Source: JAAYHV01 sp964400515 (GTDB taxonomy: Bacteria > Bacillota > Clostridia > Peptostreptococcales > Anaerovoracaceae). Taken from it: a stretch of DNA of 64,000 nucleotides. The notes under the pieces are model-generated. The model saw only the letters and a program-made list of their open reading frames with translations, made no database searches and was not told the DNA's origin. The stretch covers positions 248,001-312,000 of the forward strand of contig CAYNTJ010000001.1 of the NCBI GenBank assembly GCA_964400515.1, read 5' to 3'. The position numbers and the translations under genes are program-made. Shown in pieces: positions 40,271 through 48,744 of the stretch; position 1 is the first letter of the stretch, and every line of letters starts with the position of its first letter.

Positions 40271-40654
40271 ATGATAAAATACAGTAAGCAAAGAGAAGCT
40301 ATAATTAAATGTCTGTCTGACAGAAAAGATCATCCTACGGCGGAAACCATATATAACGAAGCTAAGGAGATTATGCCTAACATAAGCTTGGGCACTGTCT
40401 ACAGAAATTTAAATCAACTGGCCTCGATGAATAAAATATTAATAGTTAAAACCCCCTACGGTCCCGATAGATATGATCCTAATCCTAATCAGCATCCGCA
40501 TTTCTTTTGCACTGAATGTTCAAAGGTTTTGGATATTGATGTGGATAAGGAGAAGCTTATATCCTTGGGACAAGATGGGTTTAAAGGCGAAGTAAATGGG
40601 TGTATTTCAAGCTATTATGGGATTTGCCCCACCTGCTTGATGAATAATAAATAA
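40271..40654 (+). CDS. perR: Fur-family peroxide regulator PerR
   Basis: A 127-residue Fur-family repressor. The winged helix reads KQREAIIKCLSDRKDHPTAE, IYNEAKEIMPNISLGTVYRN. Metal-sensing residues follow: DRYDPNPNQHPHFFC contains the Asp and His pair typical of PerR, and two CxxC zinc knuckles (CTEC and CPTC) lie in the C-terminal half. The rubrerythrin gene follows after 28 bases, which supports PerR rather than Fur or Zur. A long dyad in the promoter suggests autoregulation. Confidence 0.9.
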   Translation: MIKYSKQREAIIKCLSDRKDHPTAETIYNEAKEIMPNISLGTVYRNLNQLASMNKILIVKTPYGPDRYDPNPNQHPHFFCTECSKVLDIDVDKEKLISLGQDGFKGEVNGCISSYYGICPTCLMNNK

Positions 40655-40682
40655 TAATAAGCGTTTGAAAGGAGCAATAATT

Positions 40683-41363
40683 ATGAGTAAATGGGTATGT
40701 AAGGTTTGTGGCTATGTTCACGAGGGGGATAATCCTCCTGAAAAATGTCCGGTATGCGGCGTGGGACCTGACAAATTTGAGAAGGTCGCAGAATCGGCAA
40801 AGTCCGATGAAAAAAGCGATATAACAAAATGGGTGTGCAGCGTTTGCGGTTATATTCACGAGGGAGACAATCCTCCTGAAAAATGTCCGGTATGTGGCGT
40901 GGGACCTGACAAATTTGAAAAACAAAGCGGTGATATGACTTGGGCAGCCGAACACATTTTAGGTGTTGCGGAAGGCGTAAGTGAAGATATAATTTGTGAC
41001 CTTAGGGCTAACTATGAAGCAGAATGTACAGAGGTGGGTATGTACCTTGCAATGGGAAGAGTTGCCCATAGAGAGGGTTACCCGGAGATAGGTATGTACT
41101 ATGAAAAAGCAGCTTGGGAAGAAGCTGAACATGCCGCAAAATTTGCAGAACTTTTAGGTGAAGTCTTAACAAGCAGCACAAAGAAAAACCTGGAAATGAG
41201 AGTAGCTGCAGAAAACGGTGCCACAGCAGGTAAAGTGGATCTGGCCACAAGAGCTAAAAAAGCCAACTTGGATGCCATACATGATACAGTACATGAAATG
41301 GCAAGGGATGAAGCAAGGCACGGAAAAGCCTTTGCAGGTTTATTAAAGAGATATTTTGGATAA
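40683..41363 (+). CDS. Reverse rubrerythrin with two N-terminal rubredoxin domains
   Basis: Cytosolic peroxide/oxygen-reducing diiron protein, 226 residues. Two rubredoxin domains lie at the front: residues 1-35 (WVCKVCGYVHEGDNPPEKCP) and 49-83 (WVCSVCGYIHEGDNPPEKCP), each with two CxxC knuckles and nearly identical. The erythrin domain follows with NYEAECTEVGMYLAMGR, YEKAAWEEAEHA and HEMARDEARHG, giving the Glu/His ligands. Known reverse rubrerythrins have one front rubredoxin; here it is doubled, and the DNA of the two copies is almost the same. Start at 40683 with AAAGGAG upstream. Cotranscribed with perR. Confidence 0.93.
   Translation: MSKWVCKVCGYVHEGDNPPEKCPVCGVGPDKFEKVAESAKSDEKSDITKWVCSVCGYIHEGDNPPEKCPVCGVGPDKFEKQSGDMTWAAEHILGVAEGVSEDIICDLRANYEAECTEVGMYLAMGRVAHREGYPEIGMYYEKAAWEEAEHAAKFAELLGEVLTSSTKKNLEMRVAAENGATAGKVDLATRAKKANLDAIHDTVHEMARDEARHGKAFAGLLKRYFG
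40723..40920 (+). repeat. Intragenic duplication of rubredoxin coding sequence
   Basis: The stretch from ACGAGGG to GACAAATTTGA near 40721-40781 recurs near 40859-40919 with only a few differences. Indicates a recent tandem duplication of the rubredoxin domain. Confidence 0.8.
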
Positions 41364-41370
41364 AAGTTAA

Positions 41371-41399
41371 GGGAGAAGATTTGGTCTTCTCCCTTTTTT
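41371..41399. terminator. Bidirectional terminator between rubrerythrin and hemW
   Basis: GGGAGAAGA and TCTTCTCCC pair perfectly around a five-base loop, followed by six T on the plus strand. Serves both convergent units. Confidence 0.88.
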
Positions 41400-42531
41400 A
41401 TACAAAATTAGCCATTATTTTATTGGAAATATCAATGCCACCTTCGGTAAGCCATATCCTTCCATCACTTATGTTTAAAAACCCATTTATTTCATAGTCG
41501 ATTATTGCATCCTGAACATCCTTATAGTATTCCCAAAAGCCTTCTTCGCTTCCGAATATATCCACCATGCTTATACCTTCTTTCCTTCTGAGTCCAGTAA
41601 ACATAGCTTCGGAAATATTATCTTTTTCCGTATTTAATATTTCTTCTTCAATAGGCCTCATTCCATCATCTGTTGATTTAAAATATTTGTTAATATCCTT
41701 TGTATTTTTAAACCTATACCCTTTATAAAGGGAACTTGCATCAAGACCAAATCCAAGATATTCATCCATGTTCCAATACTTGAGATTATGCTTACATTCG
41801 TATCCGGGTTTGGAAAAATTTGATATCTCGTATCTGTTATATCCTTTATTTATAAGCATTCTGCTTCCCTCATGATACATCCTTCTGTCCATATAATCGT
41901 CATTTTCCCATAAAAGCCCCTCTTTGAACTTCTCGAAAAAGGGAGTCCCCTCCTCAAGTTGCAACCCATAATATGATATATGTTCGGGTTTAAGCTTAAT
42001 AACCTTTGCCAATGTCCTTTTGACATTTACTATATTATCATTAGGAACGGAGAACATTAAATCAATATTTACATTGTTAAAACCCGCTCTTCTTGCCAGC
42101 TCGTATTCTCTGTAAACATCCTCTTTAGTATGTACTCTACCCATATATTTGAGCACATCGTCATTTAAACTCTGCACCCCCATGCTAAGCCTATTTATCC
42201 CTGCTTCTCTAAATCCTTTAAGTTTGCCGTAATCAAGGGTTGCAGGGTTTGCCTCAATGGTTATTTCCCCATCGGCAGCTAAAGTAAAGCTCTCCCTTAA
42301 TGAAAATAAAATATCCCCTATTTCCTTTGGCTCAAGTAAAGAAGGTGTGCCTCCTCCAAAAAAAACAGTATCCACTAAATATTCATCATTGTGATATAAC
42401 CCTATTTCCCTCTTCAATGATTCTATATAATTATTTTTTAATTGCTCATCAAAGGGAAATGATAAAAAAGCACAATAATTGCACTTTTTTACACAAAACG
42501 GTATATGAATATATATCCCCAATTTCTTCAT
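41398..42531 (-). CDS. hemW: Radical SAM heme chaperone HemW
   Basis: Relative of oxygen-independent coproporphyrinogen oxidase that carries heme rather than oxidising porphyrin. The iron-sulfur motif IHIPFCVKKCNYCAFLSF (CxxxCxxC) is at residues 7-24, with FFGGGTPSLL, RLSMGVQSLNDDVLKYMGR and GINLMF-like NVNIDLMFSVP as HemW motifs. The C-terminal winged region includes ISEAMFTGLRRKEGI. 377 residues, directly after lepA with a seven-base gap, the common Firmicutes order. No heme-synthesis genes are in the window. Confidence 0.94.
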   Translation of the reverse strand: MKKLGIYIHIPFCVKKCNYCAFLSFPFDEQLKNNYIESLKREIGLYHNDEYLVDTVFFGGGTPSLLEPKEIGDILFSLRESFTLAADGEITIEANPATLDYGKLKGFREAGINRLSMGVQSLNDDVLKYMGRVHTKEDVYREYELARRAGFNNVNIDLMFSVPNDNIVNVKRTLAKVIKLKPEHISYYGLQLEEGTPFFEKFKEGLLWENDDYMDRRMYHEGSRMLINKGYNRYEISNFSKPGYECKHNLKYWNMDEYLGFGLDASSLYKGYRFKNTKDINKYFKSTDDGMRPIEEEILNTEKDNISEAMFTGLRRKEGISMVDIFGSEEGFWEYYKDVQDAIIDYEINGFLNISDGRIWLTEGGIDISNKIMANFV

Positions 42532-42538
42532 AAGTCAC

Positions 42539-44347
42539 CTATTTATTATCATCAAATTTTAGAACTGCAGTGAATGCTTCTTGGGGCACTTCCACCTTAC
42601 CAAACTGACGCATTCTCTTTTTACCCTCTTTTTGTTTTTCCAAAAGTTTTTTCTTTCTTGATATGTCTCCGCCATAGCATTTTGCAATTACATCTTTCCT
42701 ATATGCCCTAACTGTTTCCCTGGCAATTATCTTTTGACCAATGGCAGCTTGAATCGGCACTTCAAATTGATGCATAGGTATTATATCCTTTAATTTCTCG
42801 CACACAAACTTACCCCTCTGGTAAGCCTTTGATTCATGGACTATCATACTAAATGCATCAACTAATTCTTTATTAAGAAGAACATCCATTTTAACTACAT
42901 TGGATTTTTCATACCTTACGAATTCATAGTCCAAAGATCCATACCCCCTGGTTTTGGATTTTAAAGCATCGAAAAAATCATATATAACTTCGTTTAACGG
43001 CATCTCATAATGCAGCTGAACCCTTGTCTCAGTTATGTATTCCATATGCTTAAGCTTACCCCTTCTATCTTGGCAAAGCTCCATAATACTACCCACATAA
43101 TCCTTTGGTATCATAATATCTGCTTTTACTATAGGCTCTTCTATATGATCTATTTCCAAAGGATTAGGCATGTTCGTAGGATTTTGAATCATCAGTTCCT
43201 TGCCATCCTTTAGAATAACTCTGTATATTACGCTGGGAGAGGTTGTGATTACACCTAAATCAAACTCCCTTTCCAACCTTTCGACTATTATTTCCATATG
43301 TAGCAGTCCAAGAAAACCGCATCTAAATCCAAATCCCAGTGCCGTAGAAGTTTCCGCCTCAAAATTAAACGCAGCATCATTTACCTGAAGCTTCTCCAGG
43401 GCATCCTTTACATTTTCATATTTTTCACCTTCGGCAGGATATATTCCGCAATATACCATTGATTGTGCCTTTTTATAGCCCTTAAGGGGTTCCTCTGTAG
43501 GATTATCCGCCAAGGTAATTGTATCCCCCACTCGGGCATCGGAAACTCTTTTTATGCTTCCGCATATATAACCAACTTCACCTGCTCTTAATTCTCTTAC
43601 GGGTACAGTTGTCGGAACGCATACTCCGACTTCGGTGACCTCATAGGACTTGCCGCTGTTCATCAGCTTAATAATGTCGCCTTTTTTTACCTTGCCTTCG
43701 AATATTCTTGTATATATTATTACTCCCTTATAGTTGTCATAAACGGAATCAAATATCAAAGCCTTAAGCTTGTTATCAGGATTACCTCCGGGCGAAGGAA
43801 ACGCCTCTATTATCTTCTCCAACAAATCCTCGATACCTGTGCCCACTTTTGCGGAAACCAAAGGTGCCCCCTCAGTATCTATGCCTATCATATCCTCTAT
43901 TTCTTCTAAAACCTCTTTTGGTCTTGCGCTGGGTAAGTCAATCTTATTTAACACCGGGAGTATTTCCAATTCCTCATCTAATGCAAGATAAACATTGGCC
44001 AAAGTCTGGGCTTCCACCCCTTGGGTGGCGTCCACAACCAAAACCGCGCCTTCACATGCAGCCAGGCTCCTTGACACCTCGTAATTAAAATCCACATGTC
44101 CCGGAGTATCAATCAAATTAAAAATATACTCCTTCCCATCCCTGGCTTTATACACCAGCCTAGTGGTTTGAAGCTTTATGGTAATGCCCCTTTCCCTTTC
44201 CAACTCCATATTATCAAGGAATTGTTCCTTCATATCTCTATGACTGACTAAGCCCGTATTTTCTATAAGTCTATCCGCCAATGTGGACTTGCCATGGTCT
44301 ATGTGGGCAATTATACTAAAATTTCTGATATATTTTAAATAATCCAT
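42539..44347 (-). CDS. lepA: Elongation factor 4 (LepA)
   Basis: Ribosome-associated GTPase. G motifs: IIAHIDHGKSTLADRL, RGITIK with LIDTPGHVDF and NKIDLP. The LepA-specific C-terminal domain includes GYGSLDYEFVRYEKSNVVKM and the basic KCYGGDISRKKKLLEKQKEG. About 602 residues. ATG 44347 is chosen because GGGAGG lies four bases upstream; ATG 44371 would add MTEYWGGK. Divergent from rpsT, with its own promoter. Confidence 0.97.
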   Translation of the reverse strand: MDYLKYIRNFSIIAHIDHGKSTLADRLIENTGLVSHRDMKEQFLDNMELERERGITIKLQTTRLVYKARDGKEYIFNLIDTPGHVDFNYEVSRSLAACEGAVLVVDATQGVEAQTLANVYLALDEELEILPVLNKIDLPSARPKEVLEEIEDMIGIDTEGAPLVSAKVGTGIEDLLEKIIEAFPSPGGNPDNKLKALIFDSVYDNYKGVIIYTRIFEGKVKKGDIIKLMNSGKSYEVTEVGVCVPTTVPVRELRAGEVGYICGSIKRVSDARVGDTITLADNPTEEPLKGYKKAQSMVYCGIYPAEGEKYENVKDALEKLQVNDAAFNFEAETSTALGFGFRCGFLGLLHMEIIVERLEREFDLGVITTSPSVIYRVILKDGKELMIQNPTNMPNPLEIDHIEEPIVKADIMIPKDYVGSIMELCQDRRGKLKHMEYITETRVQLHYEMPLNEVIYDFFDALKSKTRGYGSLDYEFVRYEKSNVVKMDVLLNKELVDAFSMIVHESKAYQRGKFVCEKLKDIIPMHQFEVPIQAAIGQKIIARETVRAYRKDVIAKCYGGDISRKKKLLEKQKEGKKRMRQFGKVEVPQEAFTAVLKFDDNK

Positions 44348-44374
44348 TTTACCTCCCCAATATTCAGTCAATAT

Positions 44375-44403
44375 ATTCTATACTAAATAAACAACTATTT
44401 CAA
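44375..44403 (-). promoter_or_regulatory. Promoter for lepA-hemW
   Basis: Minus strand TTGAAA (44398-44403), 17 bases, TAGAAT (44375-44380), just before the lepA leader. Confidence 0.65.
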
Positions 44404-44421
44404 GAATTATTATTAAAACCC

Positions 44422-44450
44422 TTGCAATGGCTAAAAAAATGATATATAAT
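44422..44450 (+). promoter_or_regulatory. Promoter for rpsT
   Basis: TTGCAA (44422-44427), 17 bases, TATAAT (44445-44450). Leaves a leader of about 40 bases before the rpsT start. Confidence 0.72.
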
Positions 44451-44497
44451 TCTCTTTGCGAATTAATGCTAAAAAATATTGAAGTGGGGTGAAATTA

Positions 44498-44770
44498 ATG
44501 GCGAATATTAAATCCGCAAAAAAAAGAATCAGAGTAATAGACAAGAAAACTGCTAGAAACAGAAGAGTTAATGGACGTATCAAGGATCTGACAAAAGATT
44601 TTGATGCTGCATTACTTAATGATGACCTAACTATGGCTGAAGAAAAGCTTAGCGTATTGGAAAAGAAAATCGATCAAGCTGCAGCTAAGGGTACTATTCA
44701 TAAAAATACTGCTTCCAGAAAAATTTCTAGACTTACAAAAAGATTCAACGCTGTAAAAGCAGCAAAATAA
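44498..44770 (+). CDS. rpsT: 30S ribosomal protein S20
   Basis: Small basic protein that binds 16S rRNA early in 30S assembly. MANIKSAKKRIRVIDKKTAR at the front and AAAKGTIHKNTASRKISRLT near the end are the family signatures. 90 residues from ATG 44498, which has GTGGGGTGA upstream; two in-frame codons before it belong to the leader. Its position opposite lepA is the common Firmicutes arrangement. A strong terminator follows. Confidence 0.97.
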   Translation: MANIKSAKKRIRVIDKKTARNRRVNGRIKDLTKDFDAALLNDDLTMAEEKLSVLEKKIDQAAAKGTIHKNTASRKISRLTKRFNAVKAAK

Positions 44771-44817
44771 AATCTCACTCGTCCCCACAGTGTATCAGTT
44801 AAATACACAAAGAAAAG

Positions 44818-44850
44818 CAAACGATGGTGTGTCTCCCATCGTTTTTATTT
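44818..44850 (+). terminator. Terminator of rpsT
   Basis: AAACGATGG and CCATCGTTT pair around a loop, followed by TTATTTTA. Standard rho-independent form. Confidence 0.82.
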
Positions 44851-44863
44851 TACCTAAAATCAA

Positions 44864-44892
44864 TTGTTAATTAATTTAATAAATGATATAAT
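44864..44892 (+). promoter_or_regulatory. Promoter for the 44919 gene cluster
   Basis: TTGTTA (44864-44869), 17 bases, TATAAT (44887-44892). Probably drives the GME-fold gene, radical SAM gene, gap and the desulfhydrase gene, which follow closely. Confidence 0.65.
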
Positions 44893-44918
44893 TAGTTAAT
44901 ATAATTTAGGAGAAAATT

Positions 44919-45638
44919 ATGTCGCTTATCTACATATCAGAACATGCCCATGAATGTGTAAAAAAATATATTTTAGACAAGGGTCATAGGATTTTAGAAA
45001 TGCCCGATAACAATTTTGTTTTAAGGGCAATGTCCTCTCACCCTGATATATTTATGTGCAAAATGGGTTGCCGCTCTGATTCTCCTATTATCTATTCCGA
45101 TGAATTTAAATTTCTTATGGGAGCAAAGGCCCCCGCCAACGGCTTTGATCTAAAGCTTGATAAAAAATATCCTAAAGATGTTTTATATAACGCTGCCTCC
45201 ACGGGCAAATTCTTGATACATTGTCTAAGATACACCGACGACAAGATACTTTCCGCTGCAAAAAAGCTTGGTCAAAACCTAATAGATATACCCCAGGGAT
45301 ATTCAAAGTGCAGTATTGTGGTTGTGGACGAAAACAGCATAATAACATATGACAGAGGTATTTCAAAAAAAATTTATACCGAATATTTCCCTGATTCCCC
45401 CGGAATATTACAAATAAAACCGGGGCATGTTAAGCTCCCCGGAATGAATGTGGGGTTTTTGGGAGGCGCCAGTGGTAGAATAGGAAATGAAATAGTATTT
45501 AACGGTGACCTGGAAATGCATCCCGATTCAATCAAAATAAAAGCATATATAGAATCCAGAGGATTAAAGTGCGTTTGGTTTAAAGGTCACGATTTATTGG
45601 ATATAGGAACAATCATTGAGGAAGGACGAGTCAATTGA
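44919..45638 (+). CDS. DUF6873 family protein (GME-like fold)
   Basis: A 239-residue cytosolic protein that resembles the DUF6873 group, distantly related to guanidine-modifying enzymes (agmatine deiminase/dimethylargininase fold). Visible features: IYISEHAHECVKKYILDKGH, IDIPQGYSKCSIVVVDENSI, GFLGGASGRIGNEIVFNGDL and DLLDIGTIIEEGRVN. The Asn-Gly-Asp followed by HPD and the conserved glycines parallel catalytic loops of that fold, but I cannot point to a Cys nucleophile with certainty. Overlaps the radical SAM gene by four bases, suggesting linked function. Role unknown. Confidence 0.72.
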   Translation: MSLIYISEHAHECVKKYILDKGHRILEMPDNNFVLRAMSSHPDIFMCKMGCRSDSPIIYSDEFKFLMGAKAPANGFDLKLDKKYPKDVLYNAASTGKFLIHCLRYTDDKILSAAKKLGQNLIDIPQGYSKCSIVVVDENSIITYDRGISKKIYTEYFPDSPGILQIKPGHVKLPGMNVGFLGGASGRIGNEIVFNGDLEMHPDSIKIKAYIESRGLKCVWFKGHDLLDIGTIIEEGRVN

Positions 45639-46675
45639 AAAAACATGCCATAATACCCATATTTGTCCCCCATGAGGGTTGTCCATTTGACTGCTCTTTT
45701 TGTAACCAAGGGACAATCACCGCCCATGATAAACCCATTGATATAGCTGAAGTGGAAGAAACCATTTTGAAATGGTTGTCAACTTTATCGACCATGAATT
45801 TGGATACAATCGAAATAGCATTTTTTGGCGGTAGTTTTACCGGTATTCCTTTGAAAAGGCAGTGCGAATTTCTTGAAATAGCTAAAAAATATAAGGATAA
45901 AGGCCTGGTACAAAAGCTCCATCTATCCACAAGACCCGATTATATCAATGAGAAAATATTAGATAATCTAAAACATTATGGGGTGGATGTAATCGAACTT
46001 GGCGTGCAGTCCTTTGACAACAGGGTTTTGGAAAGTGCAAATAGGGGGTATAAGAAAGATATAGTTTATCAATCATGTAATATGATTAAAGCTTACGGCT
46101 TTGAACTTGGGATACAGCTAATGATAGGGCTTCCTGATGACAGCTTGGAAATATGTAAGTATTCAGCCTTGGAAACAGTTAAAATCAAGCCTGATATAGT
46201 AAGGCTATATCCATTGGTCGTCATTAAAAACACAAGGCTATATGATGATTATATAAAAGGTCTTTTTATGCCTATAGATTTGGAAGAATCAATAAAAAGA
46301 ACCAAGGAAATGTATAAGATTATAGATGATGCCGGCATAAACATAATAAGGGTAGGCTTAAAAAGCAGCGATTTTATAAACAATGAAGGTGACATTGTAC
46401 CCGGCACCTTTCATCCTGCCATTAGGCAACTTGTGGAAGGTGATATTGCTTATGATTATTTTGTTGAACGTATAGATAAACTTTTAAGCATTGAAAAAAA
46501 CGAAATGTTGGATTTGGAAATACTATCAAATAACGGCTCCATATCCAATGCCATAGGAAATAAAAAGCGAAACAAACTAAGACTGGATGAAAAATATCCT
46601 TTGATAAACATATACTTTTCCGTGGACAATACATTAAAGAACAATGAATATATAGTAAGAAAAATTAAAATATAG
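45635..46675 (+). CDS. Radical SAM protein (Elp3-like, no acetyltransferase domain)
   Basis: A 346-residue radical SAM enzyme. The cluster motif GCPFDCSFCNQGTI (CxxxCxxC) lies at residues 14-23, then IAFFGGSFTGIP, LSTRPDYINEKIL, VIELGVQSFDNRVLESANRG and LGIQLMIGLPDDS, as in Elp3/COG1243 proteins. The GNAT domain of true Elp3 is missing, and the C-terminal 80 residues are short and charged. Such short versions are common in clostridia and often sit near rnc-smc; here the partner is a GME-like protein. Substrate unknown, tRNA is one candidate. Confidence 0.87.
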   Translation: MKKHAIIPIFVPHEGCPFDCSFCNQGTITAHDKPIDIAEVEETILKWLSTLSTMNLDTIEIAFFGGSFTGIPLKRQCEFLEIAKKYKDKGLVQKLHLSTRPDYINEKILDNLKHYGVDVIELGVQSFDNRVLESANRGYKKDIVYQSCNMIKAYGFELGIQLMIGLPDDSLEICKYSALETVKIKPDIVRLYPLVVIKNTRLYDDYIKGLFMPIDLEESIKRTKEMYKIIDDAGINIIRVGLKSSDFINNEGDIVPGTFHPAIRQLVEGDIAYDYFVERIDKLLSIEKNEMLDLEILSNNGSISNAIGNKKRNKLRLDEKYPLINIYFSVDNTLKNNEYIVRKIKI

Positions 46676-46696
46676 CTAAATTAGGAGGTAAACAAT

Positions 46697-47713
46697 ATGA
46701 TTAAACTAGCAATTAACGGATTCGGACGAATAGGCAGACTTGCTCTCAGACAAGTCCTTACGGATGACCAATTCGAAATAGTGGCAATAAATGATTTATC
46801 CACCCCGGAGATGCTTGCATATTTATTAAAATATGACAGTGTGCAGGGTAGTTTTTTGAACCACGAAATAAAAAGCGGTGAAGACAGTATTATGGTAGAT
46901 GATAAATTCATTAAAATATACAGTGAGCCTGATGCCAGCAAACTACCTTGGAAAGAGCTGGATGTGGATGTTGTATTGGAATGTACGGGCTTTTATGCCA
47001 GTAAAGCAAAATCAAAAGCTCATATAGATGCCGGTGCCAAAAAGGTATTGATTTCAGCTCCCGCAGGAAATGATCTGCCTACAATAGTCTATGGAGTCAA
47101 TCACAATATTTTAACCAAGGATGATAACATCGTAAGCGGTGCTTCTTGTACCACCAACTGCTTGGCCCCTATGGCAAAGGTTTTAAGCGAATATAGGGAG
47201 CTTAGGACAGGATTTATGACAACTATTCATGCCTATACCGGCAATCAAATGCTTTTAGATACTCCGCAAAAGAAAAACGCTTTCAGAAGATCAAGGGCTG
47301 CTGCCATTAATATAGTCCCTACAACTACCGGTGCGGCAAAAGCAATAGGCCTGGTTATACCAGAGCTTGATGGCAAGCTGATAGGCTCTGCGCAAAGAGT
47401 CCCTGTGGCATCAGGCTCCATTACGATATTAGATGCAACCCTAAAGGATATGACGGATACTGTTTCTGTGGAGGGAATAAATGAAGCCATGAAAAAAGCA
47501 GCGGATCAATCATTTGGATATACCGATGAAGAGATTGTTTCCAGCGATGTAATAGGTATGCATTATGGTTCACTTTTCGACTCAACACAAACCCTGGCTC
47601 AGCAATGCGGAACTCACATATTTGAAGTAAGAGTTGTTTCTTGGTATGACAACGAAATGAGCTATACCTCTCAATTAATTAGAACCCTAAGACATTTGGG
47701 AACTCTGATTTAA
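46697..47713 (+). CDS. gap: Glyceraldehyde-3-phosphate dehydrogenase, type I
   Basis: Glycolytic NAD-dependent enzyme. NINGFGRIGRLALRQ-type nucleotide loop (LAINGFGRIGRLALRQVL), Asp-containing VAINDLSTPEML favouring NAD, catalytic SGASCTTNCLAPMAKVL with Cys at about residue 152, then VPTTTGAAKAIGLVIPEL and VSWYDNEMSYTSQLI. 338 residues. AGGAGG ribosome site. It stands apart from pgk and tpi, instead preceding a D-cysteine desulfhydrase gene, so it may be a second copy or a detached one. Confidence 0.96.
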   Translation: MIKLAINGFGRIGRLALRQVLTDDQFEIVAINDLSTPEMLAYLLKYDSVQGSFLNHEIKSGEDSIMVDDKFIKIYSEPDASKLPWKELDVDVVLECTGFYASKAKSKAHIDAGAKKVLISAPAGNDLPTIVYGVNHNILTKDDNIVSGASCTTNCLAPMAKVLSEYRELRTGFMTTIHAYTGNQMLLDTPQKKNAFRRSRAAAINIVPTTTGAAKAIGLVIPELDGKLIGSAQRVPVASGSITILDATLKDMTDTVSVEGINEAMKKAADQSFGYTDEEIVSSDVIGMHYGSLFDSTQTLAQQCGTHIFEVRVVSWYDNEMSYTSQLIRTLRHLGTLI

Positions 47714-47724
47714 GGAGAAAAATT

Positions 47725-48744
47725 ATGATTTTAGGTAAAAACAAACTTTCATTATTACACCTGCCCACTCCTTTGGATTTTCTCGGCAACATATCCAAGG
47801 ACCTGGGGGTAGAGCTGTATATTAAAAGGGATGATATGACCCATATAGGTATGGGGGGAAACAAGCTCAGAAAGCTTGAATATCTGGTTAATGAAGCCCT
47901 TAACAAAGGCGCTACCATGCTGGTAACAGAGGGGGGCGCTCAAACCAATCACGGAAGACTAACTGCAGCAGTTGCAAAAAAGCTTGGTTTGAAATGTGCG
48001 ATAGTAACAGCTGATGATTACCCGGGAGAAATATCTTCTAACCTTTTATTAGACGGAATGATGGATTGTCCTGTCTATTTCAAGCCGGAGGATGGTATTC
48101 ACTCTAGTAACGAAAGATTTAAGCTTTGTGCGGAAGAAGTAATAGATAAATACGAAGCCTTGGGAGAAAGGGTTTATTTTATTCCCATGGGGGGGTCGAA
48201 TGAACTGGGAGCCCTTGGATATTATGATTGCTCCATGGAAATAACTTCCCAGGCAAAGGATTTGGGCATACAAGATGCTCTGATTGTAACTGCCATAGGC
48301 AGCATGGGCACATACATGGGATTATCTGTGGGACTTTTTATGGAAAATTCAAGTTTATCCTTAATGGGAATCTCCATCATGCCTTACCAAATGGATATAA
48401 ACTATTATGCTGAAGATTATCTTTCCAGAATAAATTCCTATTACGGTATAGACGCATCTCCGGAGTTTAGAATTGTAACAGACTATGACGGAGGAGCTTA
48501 TAACAATCCCGATAAAAATGTAAGGGAAGCAATGTATTATATGGCTCAAAAAGAAGCAATTATTCTTGATCCTTGCTATACGGGTAAAGCATTTGCAGGA
48601 TTATTGGATATAATAAAAACGGGGAAAATACAAAAAGGCACGAAGATAATATTTTTGCATACGGGAGGACAACCCGGAATCAATACTCCCCACCATAGAG
48701 AAGAAATGGAAAAAGAGCTTATAGGAAATATTAATATATTATAA
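47725..48744 (+). CDS. D-cysteine desulfhydrase / ACC deaminase-family PLP enzyme
   Basis: PLP enzyme of the tryptophan-synthase-beta fold type. LHLPTPLDFLGNISKDLG, then IKRDDMTHIGMGGNKLRKLE with the PLP lysine in GGNKLRK, EGGAQTNHGRLTAA binding the cofactor, and IFLHTGGQPG at the C-terminus. Typical of DcyD-type enzymes that release sulfide, pyruvate and ammonia from D-cysteine; ACC deaminase cannot be excluded by motif alone. 339 residues, 11 bases after gap. The transcript ends at a terminator overlapping its stop. Confidence 0.88.
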   Translation: MILGKNKLSLLHLPTPLDFLGNISKDLGVELYIKRDDMTHIGMGGNKLRKLEYLVNEALNKGATMLVTEGGAQTNHGRLTAAVAKKLGLKCAIVTADDYPGEISSNLLLDGMMDCPVYFKPEDGIHSSNERFKLCAEEVIDKYEALGERVYFIPMGGSNELGALGYYDCSMEITSQAKDLGIQDALIVTAIGSMGTYMGLSVGLFMENSSLSLMGISIMPYQMDINYYAEDYLSRINSYYGIDASPEFRIVTDYDGGAYNNPDKNVREAMYYMAQKEAIILDPCYTGKAFAGLLDIIKTGKIQKGTKIIFLHTGGQPGINTPHHREEMEKELIGNINIL

